The notes under the pieces were generated by a model that was given only the letters and a program-made list of their open reading frames with translations, did not search any database and had not been told where the DNA came from. A stretch of 64,000 nt of DNA from Bradyrhizobium vignae (lineage in GTDB: Bacteria > Pseudomonadota > Alphaproteobacteria > Rhizobiales > Xanthobacteraceae): NCBI RefSeq assembly GCF_004114425.1, contig NZ_RDQF01000002.1, forward strand, positions 62,001-126,000, written 5' to 3'. Shown one piece after another: positions 9,367-19,266 of this stretch. The number at the start of each line of letters is the position of its first letter. Positions within the stretch are counted from its first letter, which is position 1. The position numbers and the translations under genes were made by a program.

Positions 9367-10452
9367 CTAAGACCTGTCGATATCGATGATGCTTACGTTC
9401 ACATCACGGGTATCCGAGCCGCGCTTGACCGTGAGCCGAACGGTCTTTCCGGCCCCGGACAGCTCAAGCGCATCGGTCAGGTCGGAGAGGCGTCGCACCG
9501 GCTTGCCGTCGGCCGCGGTGATGATGTCTCCGACCGCTCCGGTCGAAAAGTTGACACCACGAATTCCCGCGCGCTCGGCAGGACTGCCGGGGGCGGTCCG
9601 GACCACGATCACCCCTTCGACACCAAGCCGCGTCGACACATCCTCGCTGGCGGCCACGATGCCGATACCGGGTGTCGGCACCCGGCCGTTGCGGATGAGC
9701 TCGGGCACGATCCGGTTCACGACATCGACCGGCACCGCGAAGCCGATGCCGGCGTTGGAACCCGACGGCGATATGATCGCGGTCGTGACGCCGATCAGCC
9801 GGCCGGCAGAATCCAGCAGCGGTCCGCCTGAATTGCCCGGATTGATCGCGGCGTCCGTCTGGATGACATTGGCAATCTCCCGGCCGCCATGAGTCGGGAG
9901 CCTGCGCTTGAGCGCGCTGATGATGCCGCTGGTCATCGATTGATCCAGCCCGAAGGGGTTACCGATCGCAAAGGCGGATTGCCCGACCTTCAGGTCGCTC
10001 GAGCTGCCGAGCGCCACCGGCGGAGGCAGTTCGCGCACACTGCGGATCCGCAGCACCGCAAGATCGTAATTGGGAGCCGTGCCGACCAGATCGACCTGGG
10101 CCACCTCTCCCGACGCAAAACGCACGGCGATTTCCTCGCCATTGGCCACGACATGATTGTTCGTCACGAGATGGCCCTCACGGTCCCAGACGAATCCCGT
10201 GCCGGAAGCGCCGCCCTGGGCTTCCTCGCCCATCAGCGGATTGGCCGCCGATTTCGCCGCCACCTGGACGACCGAGGGAGACACGCGCTCGAAGATGTCG
10301 ATGGTGGCCTTTTCGGCCTCGGACAACGGCCCGCGCTGCTCGATGGCTCGCGCGGCAGGCGTGGTCCACGGCACATGCTGGATCTTCGCGGCGGTGACCA
10401 CGACGAGCAGAGCGGCCAAAACTGCCGCGGCAATTCCGTAGCGACGATTCAT
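9367..10452 (-). CDS. HtrA/DegP-family serine protease with PDZ domain
   Basis: A 361-residue S1C protease. Residues 6-22 form a signal or anchor segment, so it acts in the periplasm. The catalytic triad is complete: His100 in VTNNHVV, Asp130 in PNYDLAVL and Ser208 in NPGNSGGPL. A single PDZ domain follows from about residue 255. It is shorter than DegP, which has two PDZ domains, and resembles DegS-like or plant-associated rhizobial S1C proteases. The family degrades or senses misfolded envelope proteins. The gene stands alone between convergent or unrelated neighbours. Compare the protease-like protein at 12725, which lacks the triad. Confidence 0.92.
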   Translation of the reverse strand: MNRRYGIAAAVLAALLVVVTAAKIQHVPWTTPAARAIEQRGPLSEAEKATIDIFERVSPSVVQVAAKSAANPLMGEEAQGGASGTGFVWDREGHLVTNNHVVANGEEIAVRFASGEVAQVDLVGTAPNYDLAVLRIRSVRELPPPVALGSSSDLKVGQSAFAIGNPFGLDQSMTSGIISALKRRLPTHGGREIANVIQTDAAINPGNSGGPLLDSAGRLIGVTTAIISPSGSNAGIGFAVPVDVVNRIVPELIRNGRVPTPGIGIVAASEDVSTRLGVEGVIVVRTAPGSPAERAGIRGVNFSTGAVGDIITAADGKPVRRLSDLTDALELSGAGKTVRLTVKRGSDTRDVNVSIIDIDRS

Positions 10453-10622
10453 GGGTGATCACTGCGTGTGCTGAAGACCATGCTCGGAATGCAGATACAT
10501 AAGCTGGCGGACCTCGCTCACGCAGCAACGTCCCAAGCGGATGGAAGTTTCCCGGTCAGGCAGATGGGGAACGGCTTGGCTCTTGGCAGGCGTCCGAGGA
10601 CATATTGCCGCGTGACAATCGG

Positions 10623-11498
10623 CTATGCCAACTCCCTCAGCGCGGCTTCGACGATCCTGCGCTGCTCGACTGTCAGCGCGGCCTGCGGCGGGACGGGGTC
10701 GCCGACGTCGTAGCCCTGGATCGAAAGGCCGGCCTTGATGCAGGCGGCGAGGTTGAAGCGGGCGAAGGCTTCGTTGATGCGCCACAGCCGGCGCTGGAGC
10801 GACATGGCCTCGTCCCAGCGGCCGGCCCTGCAGAGGTCGTAGAGCATCACGCTCTGGCGCGGGATGATGCAGGCAGGTCCCGCCATCCAGCCGCGGCCGC
10901 CGATCAGCATCACCGCCGCCGGAATGTGGGCGGAGGCGGAGAACACGCGCAAGGCGTCCCCGCAGCGGTTCATGATCGAGAGCAGCCGGCCGGTGTTGGT
11001 CGAGGCGTCCTTGATGTAGCCGATGCGCGGATGCTCGGCGAGGCGCGCTATGACGTCGAGGGTGAGATCGGAGCGCTGGAATTGCGGATTGGTGTAGATG
11101 ACGACGGGAATGTCCACGGCATCGGCGATGGCGCGGAAGTAGGACTCCACCTGGACATCCGAGAGCGGGAAATAAGCCTCCAGGATCGCCAGGATGCCGT
11201 CGGCGCCGAGGGCCTGATAGGCTCTCGCCTGCGCCACCGCATCCGCCGTCGAAGTGGAGGCAACGCCGGCTACGACCGGCACGCGGCCCCTCGCCGCCTC
11301 GATCGTGGTCCGTACGACAGAGGTGCGTTGCGCTGCATTGAGATAGGCGAATTCGCCGGTCGAGCCCAGCGGCGTCAGCCCGTGGACGCCGGCAGCGATC
11401 AGGTCCTCACATAGCTTCGCAAGGACGTTCGTCCGCACCGTGCCGTCGGCATCAACGGGAGATACGAGGTAGGGAAAGACGCCGTGGAATTCGGACAT
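10623..11498 (-). CDS. Dihydrodipicolinate synthase family (DapA-like) lyase/aldolase
   Basis: A 291-residue class I aldolase of the DapA/NAL family, cytoplasmic. The Schiff-base Lys is visible in [10 protein letters not shown], and the activating Tyr in IYTNPQF. The N-terminus has the expected [16 protein letters not shown] and [11 protein letters not shown] segments. The ATG at 11498 follows GGGAG. The protein is not in a lysine operon and DapA paralogues are numerous in rhizobia, so a catabolic keto-sugar-acid or hydroxyproline-type role is as likely as lysine synthesis. The only neighbour on the same strand is a VOC protein, which gives no firm hint. Confidence 0.85.
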   Translation of the reverse strand: MSEFHGVFPYLVSPVDADGTVRTNVLAKLCEDLIAAGVHGLTPLGSTGEFAYLNAAQRTSVVRTTIEAARGRVPVVAGVASTSTADAVAQARAYQALGADGILAILEAYFPLSDVQVESYFRAIADAVDIPVVIYTNPQFQRSDLTLDVIARLAEHPRIGYIKDASTNTGRLLSIMNRCGDALRVFSASAHIPAAVMLIGGRGWMAGPACIIPRQSVMLYDLCRAGRWDEAMSLQRRLWRINEAFARFNLAACIKAGLSIQGYDVGDPVPPQAALTVEQRRIVEAALRELA

Positions 11499-11556
11499 GT
11501 CGGGCTCCCGGAGAGCAGCTGGCACCCGACGGTATTACCAACGCCAGCTCCAGCGA

Positions 11557-12522
11557 TCAAACCTTGAGCAAGCGTACCCGCGTGCCCCAGGGATCGATCG
11601 CTTCCAGGCCGTCGGCAAGCGCCGTGACCTTCACACCGTTCTTGCGCAGGCGCTCCTCCTGGGCGGCGAGCAGCTCCGGCTTCGCCATCATCAGAGAAAA
11701 CCAGGCAAGTCCCGTCGTCTGCTCATCGCGTTGGCCGGCGCCCTGGCTCTGCCAGACGTTCATGCCAAGGTGATGGTGGTAGCGGCCCGACGACAGGAAC
11801 GCCGCGCCGTCGCGGCGGCGGGTCGGGTCGAGACCAACCGTGCCATGATAGAAGCTCTCGGCCTGCGCGAGATCGCCGACGCGAAGATGCATGTGGCCGA
11901 CGCGCATTCCGTCCGGCGCTTTGGCATAGTCGGCAACGCGCGTATTGGTCAGCGACAGCAGGTCGGGGATGTTGAGCTCGTCGGTCGCCATCTTCACGCT
12001 GCCCTCGCTCCATTGCCATTGCGAAGGGTCGCGGTCGGCATAGACCTCGATGCCGTTGCCCTCGGGATCGTCGAGATAGATGGATTCAGAGACGAGGTGA
12101 TCGGCAAAGCCCGACAGCGGCACGCGATGCGAGGCCGCGTGAACCAGCCAGCGCGCCAGATCCTTGCGGGTCGGCATCAGGAAAGCGGTGTGATAGAGGC
12201 CGGCGGCGTTGCGCGGCTCGATCGCCGCATCGGGACGAGCTTCCAGCGCGAGCAGCTTGATGCCGGCCGTGCCGAGCTTCGCGCCGGTTGCCGAACGCTC
12301 CATCACGGTGAGACCGATCACGTCGCGGTAGTAGTCCGCGATCTTCTCGAGATTCTTCACCCGGAGCGTCACCATGCCGACCCGCATCGGCGTGCGGCTG
12401 GCATAGGTCGGGCCGCCGCCCTGCGGTGTGCCCTCGGCGCGCGCCGCCGCTGCGGCGGCCATCGCAAGCGAGGTGGCGCCGGCCAGTTGAAGCAGGGTGC
12501 GGCGGGTGAGATCGATGGTCAT
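11557..12522 (-). CDS. VOC family protein (extradiol dioxygenase-like) with Tat-type leader
   Basis: A 321-residue protein with two vicinal-oxygen-chelate modules. The first begins at about residue 45 (RVGMVTLRVKNLEKIADYY) and the second at about 175 (RVGHMHLRVGDLAQAESFY). Metal-ligand candidates are His168-region GHMHLRV, His215-region YHHHLG and acidic residues in the strand GNGIEVYAD. The N-terminus TRRTLLQLAG followed by an Ala-rich hydrophobic stretch resembles a twin-arginine leader, suggesting export; that is unusual for ring-cleaving dioxygenases. It resembles catechol 2,3-dioxygenase-type CatE proteins. The substrate is unknown. Confidence 0.8.
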   Translation of the reverse strand: MTIDLTRRTLLQLAGATSLAMAAAAAARAEGTPQGGGPTYASRTPMRVGMVTLRVKNLEKIADYYRDVIGLTVMERSATGAKLGTAGIKLLALEARPDAAIEPRNAAGLYHTAFLMPTRKDLARWLVHAASHRVPLSGFADHLVSESIYLDDPEGNGIEVYADRDPSQWQWSEGSVKMATDELNIPDLLSLTNTRVADYAKAPDGMRVGHMHLRVGDLAQAESFYHGTVGLDPTRRRDGAAFLSSGRYHHHLGMNVWQSQGAGQRDEQTTGLAWFSLMMAKPELLAAQEERLRKNGVKVTALADGLEAIDPWGTRVRLLKV

Positions 12523-12724
12523 CTGTCAGGGCTCGCTGAAATCCTTGGTGCCAAAGGGCGCACTTTCGGGATTGCTACACGTTCCCGTGAGGCGCTCCCA
12601 ATCACATGTTCGTCGGCCGTGGTCCTGCGGCGGACCGCCCTGTCCCTGCTCTGGTCCTGGCCACCCGGCCAGTTTCGCAATCGTGCGCGGCATCCCAGAT
12701 TGAGGGCAACTACAGGAGCCTGCC

Positions 12725-13591
12725 ATGACTGATTCAACTCCTCTGACCTTGCTGTCGTCCGCGCTCGCGGACGTGGTGGCGCGCACCGCGCCCTCCGTCG
12801 TCTCCGTGCATTCGCATCGCGCCCGCGCAACCGGCTTTGCCTGGAAGCCCGGTCTGATCGTCACTGCCGATGAGGCGCTGGCCGACGAGGGCGAGGTCGA
12901 GATCGGCCTCGCTGACGGCAGCCGGGTCGCGGCCACGATCGCCGGCCGCGACCACACGACCGACATCGCGCTGCTGCGCACTGAGGCCGCTGTCGCACCG
13001 GTCAAACTCGCCTCCACGGTCCCGCCCCTCGGCGCGCTGTCGATCGTGGTCGCCACCCATCGCGAGACGCCGAGCGCCGCGCTTGGAATGGTATCGGCGT
13101 CCGGCAAGGGCTGGCGCTCCTTGCGCGGAGGCGACATCGACGCCCGGATCGAGCTCGACGTTCGCCTGCGCGATAGCCAGCAGGGCGGCCTCGCGCTCGA
13201 CGCATCGGGCGATGCCTTCGGCATGGCGGTGCTCGGGCCGCGGCGCGTCCTCGTCATTCCGACGGCGACGATCGAACGTGTCGCGCCGCAGCTTGAGGCA
13301 CGTGGCCGCATCGCACGCGGATATCTCGGCCTCGGGCTCCAGCCGGTGCGGCTCGACGATGGCGTCGGGGCGATGGTGATGAGTGTCGACAAGGCCGGCC
13401 CCTCGGCCGCGGCCGGCATCCGCCAGGGCGACGTGATCGTCGCGGTCAACGACCAGAAGCTGTCCGGCGTGCGCGCCTTGTCGCGGACGCTCGGACCTTC
13501 GAGCGTCGGCGCGGTGGTCGAAGTCGCCGCCCGCCGCGGCGGCGAGCCGGTCAGCTTCAAGGTCACGGTCGGCGAGAGGCCTGAGGCGTGA
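12725..13591 (+). CDS. Protease-like S1C/PDZ protein without catalytic residues
   Basis: A 288-residue protein with the trypsin-like S1C fold (residues 15-190) and one PDZ domain (about 200-280, RGYLGLGLQPVRL and AGIRQGDVIVAVND). At the place of the catalytic His (usually TADHV or TNNHV) it has TADEAL, with Glu50. Asp80 is kept in HTTDIALL. The GNSGG loop is replaced by SQQGG, with Gln153 instead of Ser. The expected triad is therefore lost, and a binding or scaffold role is likely. No signal peptide is seen, so it is probably cytoplasmic. The stop overlaps the start of a LuxR-type regulator by 4 bp, so the two are translationally coupled. Confidence 0.85.
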   Translation: MTDSTPLTLLSSALADVVARTAPSVVSVHSHRARATGFAWKPGLIVTADEALADEGEVEIGLADGSRVAATIAGRDHTTDIALLRTEAAVAPVKLASTVPPLGALSIVVATHRETPSAALGMVSASGKGWRSLRGGDIDARIELDVRLRDSQQGGLALDASGDAFGMAVLGPRRVLVIPTATIERVAPQLEARGRIARGYLGLGLQPVRLDDGVGAMVMSVDKAGPSAAAGIRQGDVIVAVNDQKLSGVRALSRTLGPSSVGAVVEVAARRGGEPVSFKVTVGERPEA

Positions 13592-13956
13592 GCGAGGACA
13601 ACGCGCCCGAGATCGTGCTGTCGCTGGAGATCGACGATCCCGCTCTCGCCGATCGCCTGGCGAAGCTGCTGGGCAACGTCACAGGGTTACGCCTCGCCGC
13701 GCCCGGCGAAGCGGCCTCAGTGACGGTTGTCGCCCGCGACCCGCGCATCAGGCCCGACATCGCGCTGACCCAGCGCGAGCTCGACGTGCTGGCGCTGATG
13801 GCCGAAGGCGCCTCCAACAAGATGATCGCCCGGCAGCTCGGCATCTCCGTGCACACCGTGAAATTCCACGTCGGCTCGCTGCTCGACAAGCTGGATGCCA
13901 CCGGACGCACCGATGCGGTCGCGCATGCGGCGCGGCGTGGCGTGATCGAGCTTTGA
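13588..13956 (+). CDS. Small LuxR/NarL-type HTH regulator
   Basis: A 122-residue protein. The C-terminal half is a clear GerE/LuxR helix-turn-helix: LTQRELDVLALMAEGASNKM, then IARQLGISVHTVKFHV and LLDKLDATGRTDAVAHA. The N-terminal 55 residues are too short for a receiver domain and keep no phospho-acceptor pattern; they may be a degenerate remnant that serves another purpose. The GTG start overlaps the stop of the protease-like gene (GTGA), indicating coupled translation. It probably binds DNA as a dimer. I infer that the catalytically dead S1C protein upstream acts as its sensor or partner, which would be unusual. Confidence 0.85.
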   Translation: MSEDNAPEIVLSLEIDDPALADRLAKLLGNVTGLRLAAPGEAASVTVVARDPRIRPDIALTQRELDVLALMAEGASNKMIARQLGISVHTVKFHVGSLLDKLDATGRTDAVAHAARRGVIEL

Positions 13957-13968
13957 CACCGCCGGGCG

Positions 13969-15045
13969 TCACGGCGCCGACGTCGCTCGGAAGCGGAGCT
14001 CGACCTTCAGGCCCGGCGCATTGTCTTGCAGCGCAACCTCGGCGCCATGAAGGCGCGCGACCGCGGCGACGAGGCTGAGGCCGAGACCATTGCCCGGCGT
14101 GTAGCGGCTCTGCTCGAGTCGATAGAAGCGCTTGAAGACGTGATCGCGCTGCTCGGCGGGAATGCCGGGACCGTCGTCGGCAATGGATATCAACGCACCG
14201 CCATCGGCTCTGCGGCAGCTCACGGTCACCTGCCCGCCCTTGCGGCCGTGCTTGATCGCGTTGTCGACGAGATTGGCGATGGCGTCGAACAGCAGGTCGC
14301 GGTCGCCGGTGATCGCCACCGCGCGGTCACCATCGAGGCTGAGGCGCGTGGCGACCTGCTCGGCGGCGGCATCGTAGAGCTCGACGACCTCGCCGGCGAT
14401 CTCGGCGAGATCAAGCGCGCGGAAGGCACCGGTGCGGGCCCGCGTCTCGATCTCGGAGATCCGCGTGATGGAGGCGAACATGCCGAGCACGGCATCGAGA
14501 TCGGCGATGGTGTCGCCGATCAGCGCCGCGTCGGCTTCGCTGTTGCGCGGCGCGTGGAAGGCCTTCTCCAGCCGGCCGCGCATGCGCGTCAACGGCGTGC
14601 GCAGATCATGCGCGACATTGTCGCTGACCTGCTTGACCTCGCCCATCAGCGTCTCGATGCGGTCGAGCATCTGGTTGAGATTTTCGGCGACGCGATCCCA
14701 CTCGTCATTGCTGCCCCGCAGGGGAATACGCTGGTCGAGGCCGGAGAGCATGATGGCGCGGCTGGTGGCGTTGATCTGTTCGATCCGTCCGACCGTGCGT
14801 CGCGTCACCAGCACGGCTGCGAGCCCGGCGAGCACCAGCAGCAGCGCAGCGACGGCAGCCATCGCGAGCTCGATCATGCCGGTGAAACCGTCATGATCGA
14901 CGACAGTGCCGACCCGGCGCTCGACATAGGCGAGCGTGCCGAAATAGACATAGGCCATGATCGCCGCCACGATCAGCCCGAATGTCGCGATCGCGATCAG
15001 CGCCAGGCGGAAGGTCGAGGAGCGGAGGGTCTTAGCCAGGAGCAC
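13969..15045 (-). CDS. Sensor histidine kinase
   Basis: A 358-residue inner-membrane kinase. Transmembrane helices are at about 12-35 and 58-80, with only about 22 residues of periplasmic loop, then a HAMP domain (about 81-135). The dimerization domain has the phospho-acceptor His146 in DNVAHDLRTP, and the ATPase domain has DDGPGIP and GNGLGLSLVAA. With such a short loop it probably senses a membrane signal or needs a partner. It is the second gene of a two-component operon: its start overlaps the response regulator by 14 bp. The Gly/His/Met-rich exported protein upstream could be a target or signal source; that is inference. Confidence 0.93.
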   Translation of the reverse strand: MLLAKTLRSSTFRLALIAIATFGLIVAAIMAYVYFGTLAYVERRVGTVVDHDGFTGMIELAMAAVAALLLVLAGLAAVLVTRRTVGRIEQINATSRAIMLSGLDQRIPLRGSNDEWDRVAENLNQMLDRIETLMGEVKQVSDNVAHDLRTPLTRMRGRLEKAFHAPRNSEADAALIGDTIADLDAVLGMFASITRISEIETRARTGAFRALDLAEIAGEVVELYDAAAEQVATRLSLDGDRAVAITGDRDLLFDAIANLVDNAIKHGRKGGQVTVSCRRADGGALISIADDGPGIPAEQRDHVFKRFYRLEQSRYTPGNGLGLSLVAAVARLHGAEVALQDNAPGLKVELRFRATSAP

Positions 15046-15724
15046 GGAGACAGTATCCGATGCCGCGGATGGTGTGGATCAGCGGATAAGCCTGGGCGTC
15101 GTCGACCTTGCGGCGGACGCGCCCGACATAGACGTCGATGATGTTGGTGGAGGGATCGAAATGCAGGTCCCAGACATGCTGCAGGAGCATCGCGCGGGAG
15201 ACGACGCGGCCCTCGTTGCGGACGAGATATTCGAGCAGCTGGAATTCACGCGGCAGCAGCGGAATCTTGCGGCCGCGGCGGCTCGCGCTACGCGCGATCA
15301 GGTCGATGGCGAGATCGCCGACGCGCAGCAGCGTTTCCTTGGCGATGGTCTCGCTGCGGCGGCCGAGCGCCTCCAGCCGCGCCAGCAATTCGGTGAAGGA
15401 AAATGGCTTGACGAGATAATCGTCGCCGCCGGCGCGCAGGCCGCGCACGCGGTCGTCGACTTCGCCGAGTGCGGAGATGATCAGAAAGGGTGAGGCGACG
15501 CCGTCATCGCGCAGCTGGCGCATCACGCTGATCCCGTCGATATCGGGTAGCATGCGGTCGATTGTGATCACGGCATAGTCGCGCGCCGAACCATGGCTCA
15601 GCGCTTCGCGCCCGGTGGCGGCGAGATCGACGTCATAGCCCGAGGTCGTCAGTTCCTCGACGAGCTGGCCTGCGGTTTCCGGATCGTCCTCGACGACCAG
15701 GATGCGGCGGTGACCTCCGGTCAT
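15032..15724 (-). CDS. OmpR/PhoB-family response regulator
   Basis: A 230-residue regulator. The receiver domain has the acidic pair in VVEDDPE (Asp13, Asp14), phospho-acceptor Asp56 in ITIDRMLPDIDG and Lys in YLVKPFSF. The C-terminal winged helix has LLPREFQLLEYLVRNEGRVVS and the recognition region NIIDVYVGRVRRKVDD. The kinase gene follows with a 14-bp overlap, so they are one operon and surely a pair. The family binds direct repeats upstream of target genes when phosphorylated; I did not identify such repeats in the 97-bp gap to the gene at 15822. Confidence 0.94.
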   Translation of the reverse strand: MTGGHRRILVVEDDPETAGQLVEELTTSGYDVDLAATGREALSHGSARDYAVITIDRMLPDIDGISVMRQLRDDGVASPFLIISALGEVDDRVRGLRAGGDDYLVKPFSFTELLARLEALGRRSETIAKETLLRVGDLAIDLIARSASRRGRKIPLLPREFQLLEYLVRNEGRVVSRAMLLQHVWDLHFDPSTNIIDVYVGRVRRKVDDAQAYPLIHTIRGIGYCLRAPG

Positions 15725-15821
15725 GCAAGACTCCGCGCGACGGTCGCCACCAGACTATCCCGTTCCGGGGCTGAGCGGAACTGCCCGGTGGCGATCGCGA
15801 CAATGGTGCGGTCCGGCGATG

Positions 15822-16316
15822 CTAGTACCAATCGTACCCGCACACATTGACCCATTGCCATCCGTAGGGCGTCCAGCTCCTGCGCCAGCAGCCGTCATAG
15901 TAACTGGCATAGATGAAAGGCGCGCCGAAGAAGGCGAAGCGGTGGAAGCGATGATGCCGGAAGAAGAAGGCATGTCGGCCAATGAAGGGCCTGTGGAATG
16001 CCGTGCCGGCAAACCGCGGTCCGAAGGCGGCGCGGGTCGCGAACGGCGCACCGGCAAAGCGCGGCCCGATCGCCGCGTGAGCGGCCATCGGGGAACCGGC
16101 GAAGCGGGCGCCACCGAAATGAGCGCCGCCCATGCCGCCCATCCGCATGCCCCCGCCCATTCCGCCGACGTGCATGCCGCCACCACCGAAATGCCCGCCG
16201 CCAAAGCCACCATGGCCGCCGCCGCCAAAACCACCGCGCGCGAGAGCGGGCGCCGCAGCCGCCAGCGTCGCAGCAACTGTCGCCGCGACGAGCCCTGTGA
16301 GAAGCCTGTTCTTCAT
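15822..16316 (-). CDS. Exported Gly/His/Met/Phe-rich protein
   Basis: A 164-residue protein with a clear signal peptide (residues 1-27, ending APALARG). The mature part starts with Gly-rich repeats such as GGFGGGGHGGFGGGHFGGGG, then MGG repeats with Met and His, then repeats of the form GPRFAGAPF/GPRFAGTAF. The C-terminus turns aromatic (FFFRHHRFHRF and TPYGWQWVNVCGYDWY). Many His and Met residues suggest possible metal (Cu, Ni) binding, but this is inference. Proteins of this look are common and uncharacterised in Bradyrhizobium. It lies immediately upstream of, and in the same direction as, the two-component operon. Confidence 0.8.
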   Translation of the reverse strand: MKNRLLTGLVAATVAATLAAAAPALARGGFGGGGHGGFGGGHFGGGGMHVGGMGGGMRMGGMGGAHFGGARFAGSPMAAHAAIGPRFAGAPFATRAAFGPRFAGTAFHRPFIGRHAFFFRHHRFHRFAFFGAPFIYASYYDGCWRRSWTPYGWQWVNVCGYDWY

Positions 16317-16450
16317 CGGAATATCCTCCTTGCAGTGCAGCGCTAGTCCCGCTGCACGAAGGGGATCAGGAGATGCGAATGGGCTGTCCCTATCAACTTA
16401 CAAATGCGCCAGTTTCTGACGCCGGTGTTAGGGAGGGCAGGCTCTCTCCC

Positions 16451-16533
16451 CGTCATTGCGAGGAGCCTTTGCAACAATCCAGAGTCCCGCCGCGAAAGCG
16501 GTTCTGGATGGCTTCGCTGCGCTCGCAATGACG
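16451..16533. repeat. Palindromic repeat (CGTCATTGCGAG type), copy 2
   Basis: Same family as 6819-6902. It begins CGTCATTGCGAGGAGCC and ends CGCTCGCAATGACG, with internal CAATCCAGA/TCTGGATGG arms and an extra short CCGC/GCGG hairpin in the centre. It fills the gap between the tex stop and the start of the exported Gly-rich protein gene; I see no other feature in that 285-bp gap. Confidence 0.8.
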
Positions 16534-16601
16534 ATGTGGAGAGAGTTTGCCGTACGGCGAGTAGCCGACCTCTCTCCGCAAAGAGCGGGGAGAGGCAGAA
16601 G

Positions 16602-18938
16602 TCACGCCCGCTTACCGCCGCTCTTCTCCGCAGCCCTGCGCAGCGCCTCCGCGAGAGCGCCGCCGCCGGAGGACTCCTGCTTGCGCGGCGCCGACGAGGT
16701 CATACGGCTCGCGTTGCGCGAGCCGTTGTCGCGCTGCATGCCGGGAGCGTCCTTCTTGGCGCCGACCTCGTCGTCGAGGCGCAGCGTCAGCGAGATGCGC
16801 TTGCGGGCGACCTCGAAATCCAGCACCTTCACCTTGACGATGTCGCCGGGCTTCACCACCTCGCGCGGATCCTTGATGTAGCTCCTGGACATCGCCGAGA
16901 TGTGCACGAGGCCGTCCTGGTGCACGCCGATGTCGACGAAGGCGCCGAAGGCAGCGACGTTGGTCACGGTACCCTCGAGGATCATGCCCTTCTTCAGGTC
17001 CTTGATCTCCTCGACGCCCTCCTTGAACACGGCAGCCTTGAACGCCGGTCGCGGGTCGCGGCCGGGCTTTTCCAATTCGCGCAGGATGTCGGTCACGGTC
17101 GGCAATCCAAACCTCTCGTCGACGAAATCCTTCGGCTTCAGCGTGCGAACGACGTCGCTGTTGCCGATTAATGCCTTGATGTCGCTCTTGGTCGCTTCGA
17201 GAATCCGGCGCACCACGGGATAGGCTTCGGGATGCACGCCGGAGGCATCGAGCGGGTCCTCGCCGCCGAGGATGCGCAAGAAGCCCGCGCACTGCTCGAA
17301 CGCCTTCGGCCCGAGCCGTGGCACGTCCTTGAGCGACTTGCGCGACTTGAACGGGCCGTTGGCGTCGCGATGCGCCACGATGCTCTGGGCAAGGCCGGAG
17401 CCGACGCCCGACACGCGTGCCAGCAGCGGCGCGGAGGCGGTGTTGACGTCGACGCCGACGGCATTCACGCAATCCTCGACCACGGCATCGAGCGATTTGG
17501 CGAGCTTGGCCTGGCCGAGGTCGTGCTGATACTGGCCGACGCCGATCGCCTTGGGCTCGATCTTGACGAGCTCGGCGAGCGGATCCTGCAGGCGACGCGC
17601 GATCGAGACCGCGCCGCGCAGCGTGACATCGAGGCCGGGCAACTCCTCCGAGGCAAAGGCCGAGGCCGAATAGACCGAGGCGCCGGCTTCCGACACCACG
17701 ATCTTGTTCATCTTCAGCTCAGGCAGCCCCTTCACCAGCTCGGTCGCGAGCTTGTCGGTCTCGCGCGAGGCGGTGCCGTTGCCAATCGCGATCAGCTCGA
17801 CGCGATGCTTCAGCGCGAGCCGGCCGAGCGTCGCCAGCGACTCGTTCCACTGCCGCTGCGGCTCGTGCGGATAGATCGCGGTGGTGTCGACCACCTTGCC
17901 GGTGGCATCGACGACGGCGACCTTCACGCCGGTGCGGTAGCCGGGGTCGAGCCCCATGGTGACGCGGGTGCCGGCGGGCGCCGCCAGCAAGAGGTCGCGC
18001 AGGTTCGAGGCGAACACGCGCACGGCCTCGGTCTCGGCCGAGTTCCACAGCCGCATCCGCAGGTCGATGTTGAGATGGACCTGGATCTTGGTGCGCCAGG
18101 CCCAGCGCACGGTGTCGATCAGCCAGCGGTCGCCGGGGCGCTTGAGATCGGCGATGCCGAAGCGCTTCATGATCTTGAGTTCATAGGCACTCGGCACGCC
18201 CGGCGGCGGCGCTTCGGCCTCGGCTTGAATTTGCAAGTCGAGGATCTCTTCCTTCTCGCCGCGGAACATCGCGAGGATGCGGTGCGACGGCAGCTTGGTC
18301 AGCGGCTCGGAGAAATCGAAGTAGTCGGCGAACTTTTCGCCCTCGGTCTTCTTGCCGTCGCGCACCTTGGAGGCCATGCGCGCGTTGGTCCACATTTCCT
18401 CGCGCAGAGCACCGATCAAGTCGGCGTCCTCGTCGAACCGTTCGACCAGGATGGCGCGGGCACCATCGAGCGCGGCGGCGGCATCCACCACGCCCTTATC
18501 GGCGTTGACAAAGCCTTCCGCCACGACCTTCGGATCGTTGCCGGGCTCGGCCATGAGCTGATTGGCGAGCGGCTCGAGGCCGGCTTCCTTGGCGATCTCC
18601 GCCTTGGTGCGGCGCTTCGGCTTGAACGGCAGGTAGATGTCCTCGAGGCGTGCCTTGCTGTCGGCGGCCATGATGGAGGCTTCGAGGGCGGCGTCGAGCT
18701 TGCCCTGCTCGCGGACCGATTCGAGGATGGCCTTGCGGCGGTCTTCGAGCTCACGCAGATAAACCAGGCGCTCCTCCAGGGTGCGCAATTGCGCGTCATC
18801 GAGCGCACCGGTCGCTTCCTTGCGGTAGCGGGCGATGAAGGGAACGGTGGCGCCGCCGTCGAGCAGCGTCACCGCCGCCTCGACCTGCTCGGCGCGAACC
18901 CCAAGCTCCTGCGCAATTTTCTGGTTGATGTTGGCCAC
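16602..18938 (-). CDS. tex: Tex family RNA-binding transcription accessory protein
   Basis: A 778-residue protein of the usual Tex length. The domains in order are: N-terminal helical Tex domain ([17 protein letters not shown] near residue 33), YqgF/RNase H-like domain ([19 protein letters not shown] near 330), helix-hairpin-helix repeats ([14 protein letters not shown]), and a C-terminal S1 domain ([20 protein letters not shown] near 655), ending in a basic Ser/Arg/Lys tail. Tex proteins bind nucleic acid and contact the transcription machinery; in pathogens they affect toxin expression. It is a single gene with its own upstream gap. Confidence 0.95.
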   Translation of the reverse strand: MANINQKIAQELGVRAEQVEAAVTLLDGGATVPFIARYRKEATGALDDAQLRTLEERLVYLRELEDRRKAILESVREQGKLDAALEASIMAADSKARLEDIYLPFKPKRRTKAEIAKEAGLEPLANQLMAEPGNDPKVVAEGFVNADKGVVDAAAALDGARAILVERFDEDADLIGALREEMWTNARMASKVRDGKKTEGEKFADYFDFSEPLTKLPSHRILAMFRGEKEEILDLQIQAEAEAPPPGVPSAYELKIMKRFGIADLKRPGDRWLIDTVRWAWRTKIQVHLNIDLRMRLWNSAETEAVRVFASNLRDLLLAAPAGTRVTMGLDPGYRTGVKVAVVDATGKVVDTTAIYPHEPQRQWNESLATLGRLALKHRVELIAIGNGTASRETDKLATELVKGLPELKMNKIVVSEAGASVYSASAFASEELPGLDVTLRGAVSIARRLQDPLAELVKIEPKAIGVGQYQHDLGQAKLAKSLDAVVEDCVNAVGVDVNTASAPLLARVSGVGSGLAQSIVAHRDANGPFKSRKSLKDVPRLGPKAFEQCAGFLRILGGEDPLDASGVHPEAYPVVRRILEATKSDIKALIGNSDVVRTLKPKDFVDERFGLPTVTDILRELEKPGRDPRPAFKAAVFKEGVEEIKDLKKGMILEGTVTNVAAFGAFVDIGVHQDGLVHISAMSRSYIKDPREVVKPGDIVKVKVLDFEVARKRISLTLRLDDEVGAKKDAPGMQRDNGSRNASRMTSSAPRKQESSGGGALAEALRRAAEKSGGKRA

Positions 18939-19266
18939 GCGAGATTCCCTCTGTCAAAGCACGCGGCGCAGGGGCGAACCACCGGCCGCGGGACGGAGCT
19001 TATGGACCAACCAAGGTTGATTCATCAAGGTGCGGCGGAGGACCTTCGACAGAGGATTTTTTGCTGGATCGATGCGATCTCGCCACATTCGTGGGGGCTG
19101 GCGGCTTCTCTCTTGCGTCGCGGCAGACCAGAATAGCCGGCCGTCATCCTGAGAGGGTGTGAACCTTTTTCAGGCTGACGGTGAAAGTGCATCGCTTGCA
19201 GCTTGACATCAGCCCCGCGTTCCGCGCCTGCTTGATCCGCCGGACCACCGAACTCTGAGGACCAGT
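18939..19266. other. Intergenic region between tex and the cyanuric acid hydrolase gene
   Basis: A 328-bp divergent gap. Both adjacent genes start here, so it must hold two promoters. I could not pick a convincing -35/-10 pair on either side, and saw no inverted repeat or open frame with coding character. Confidence 0.5.
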
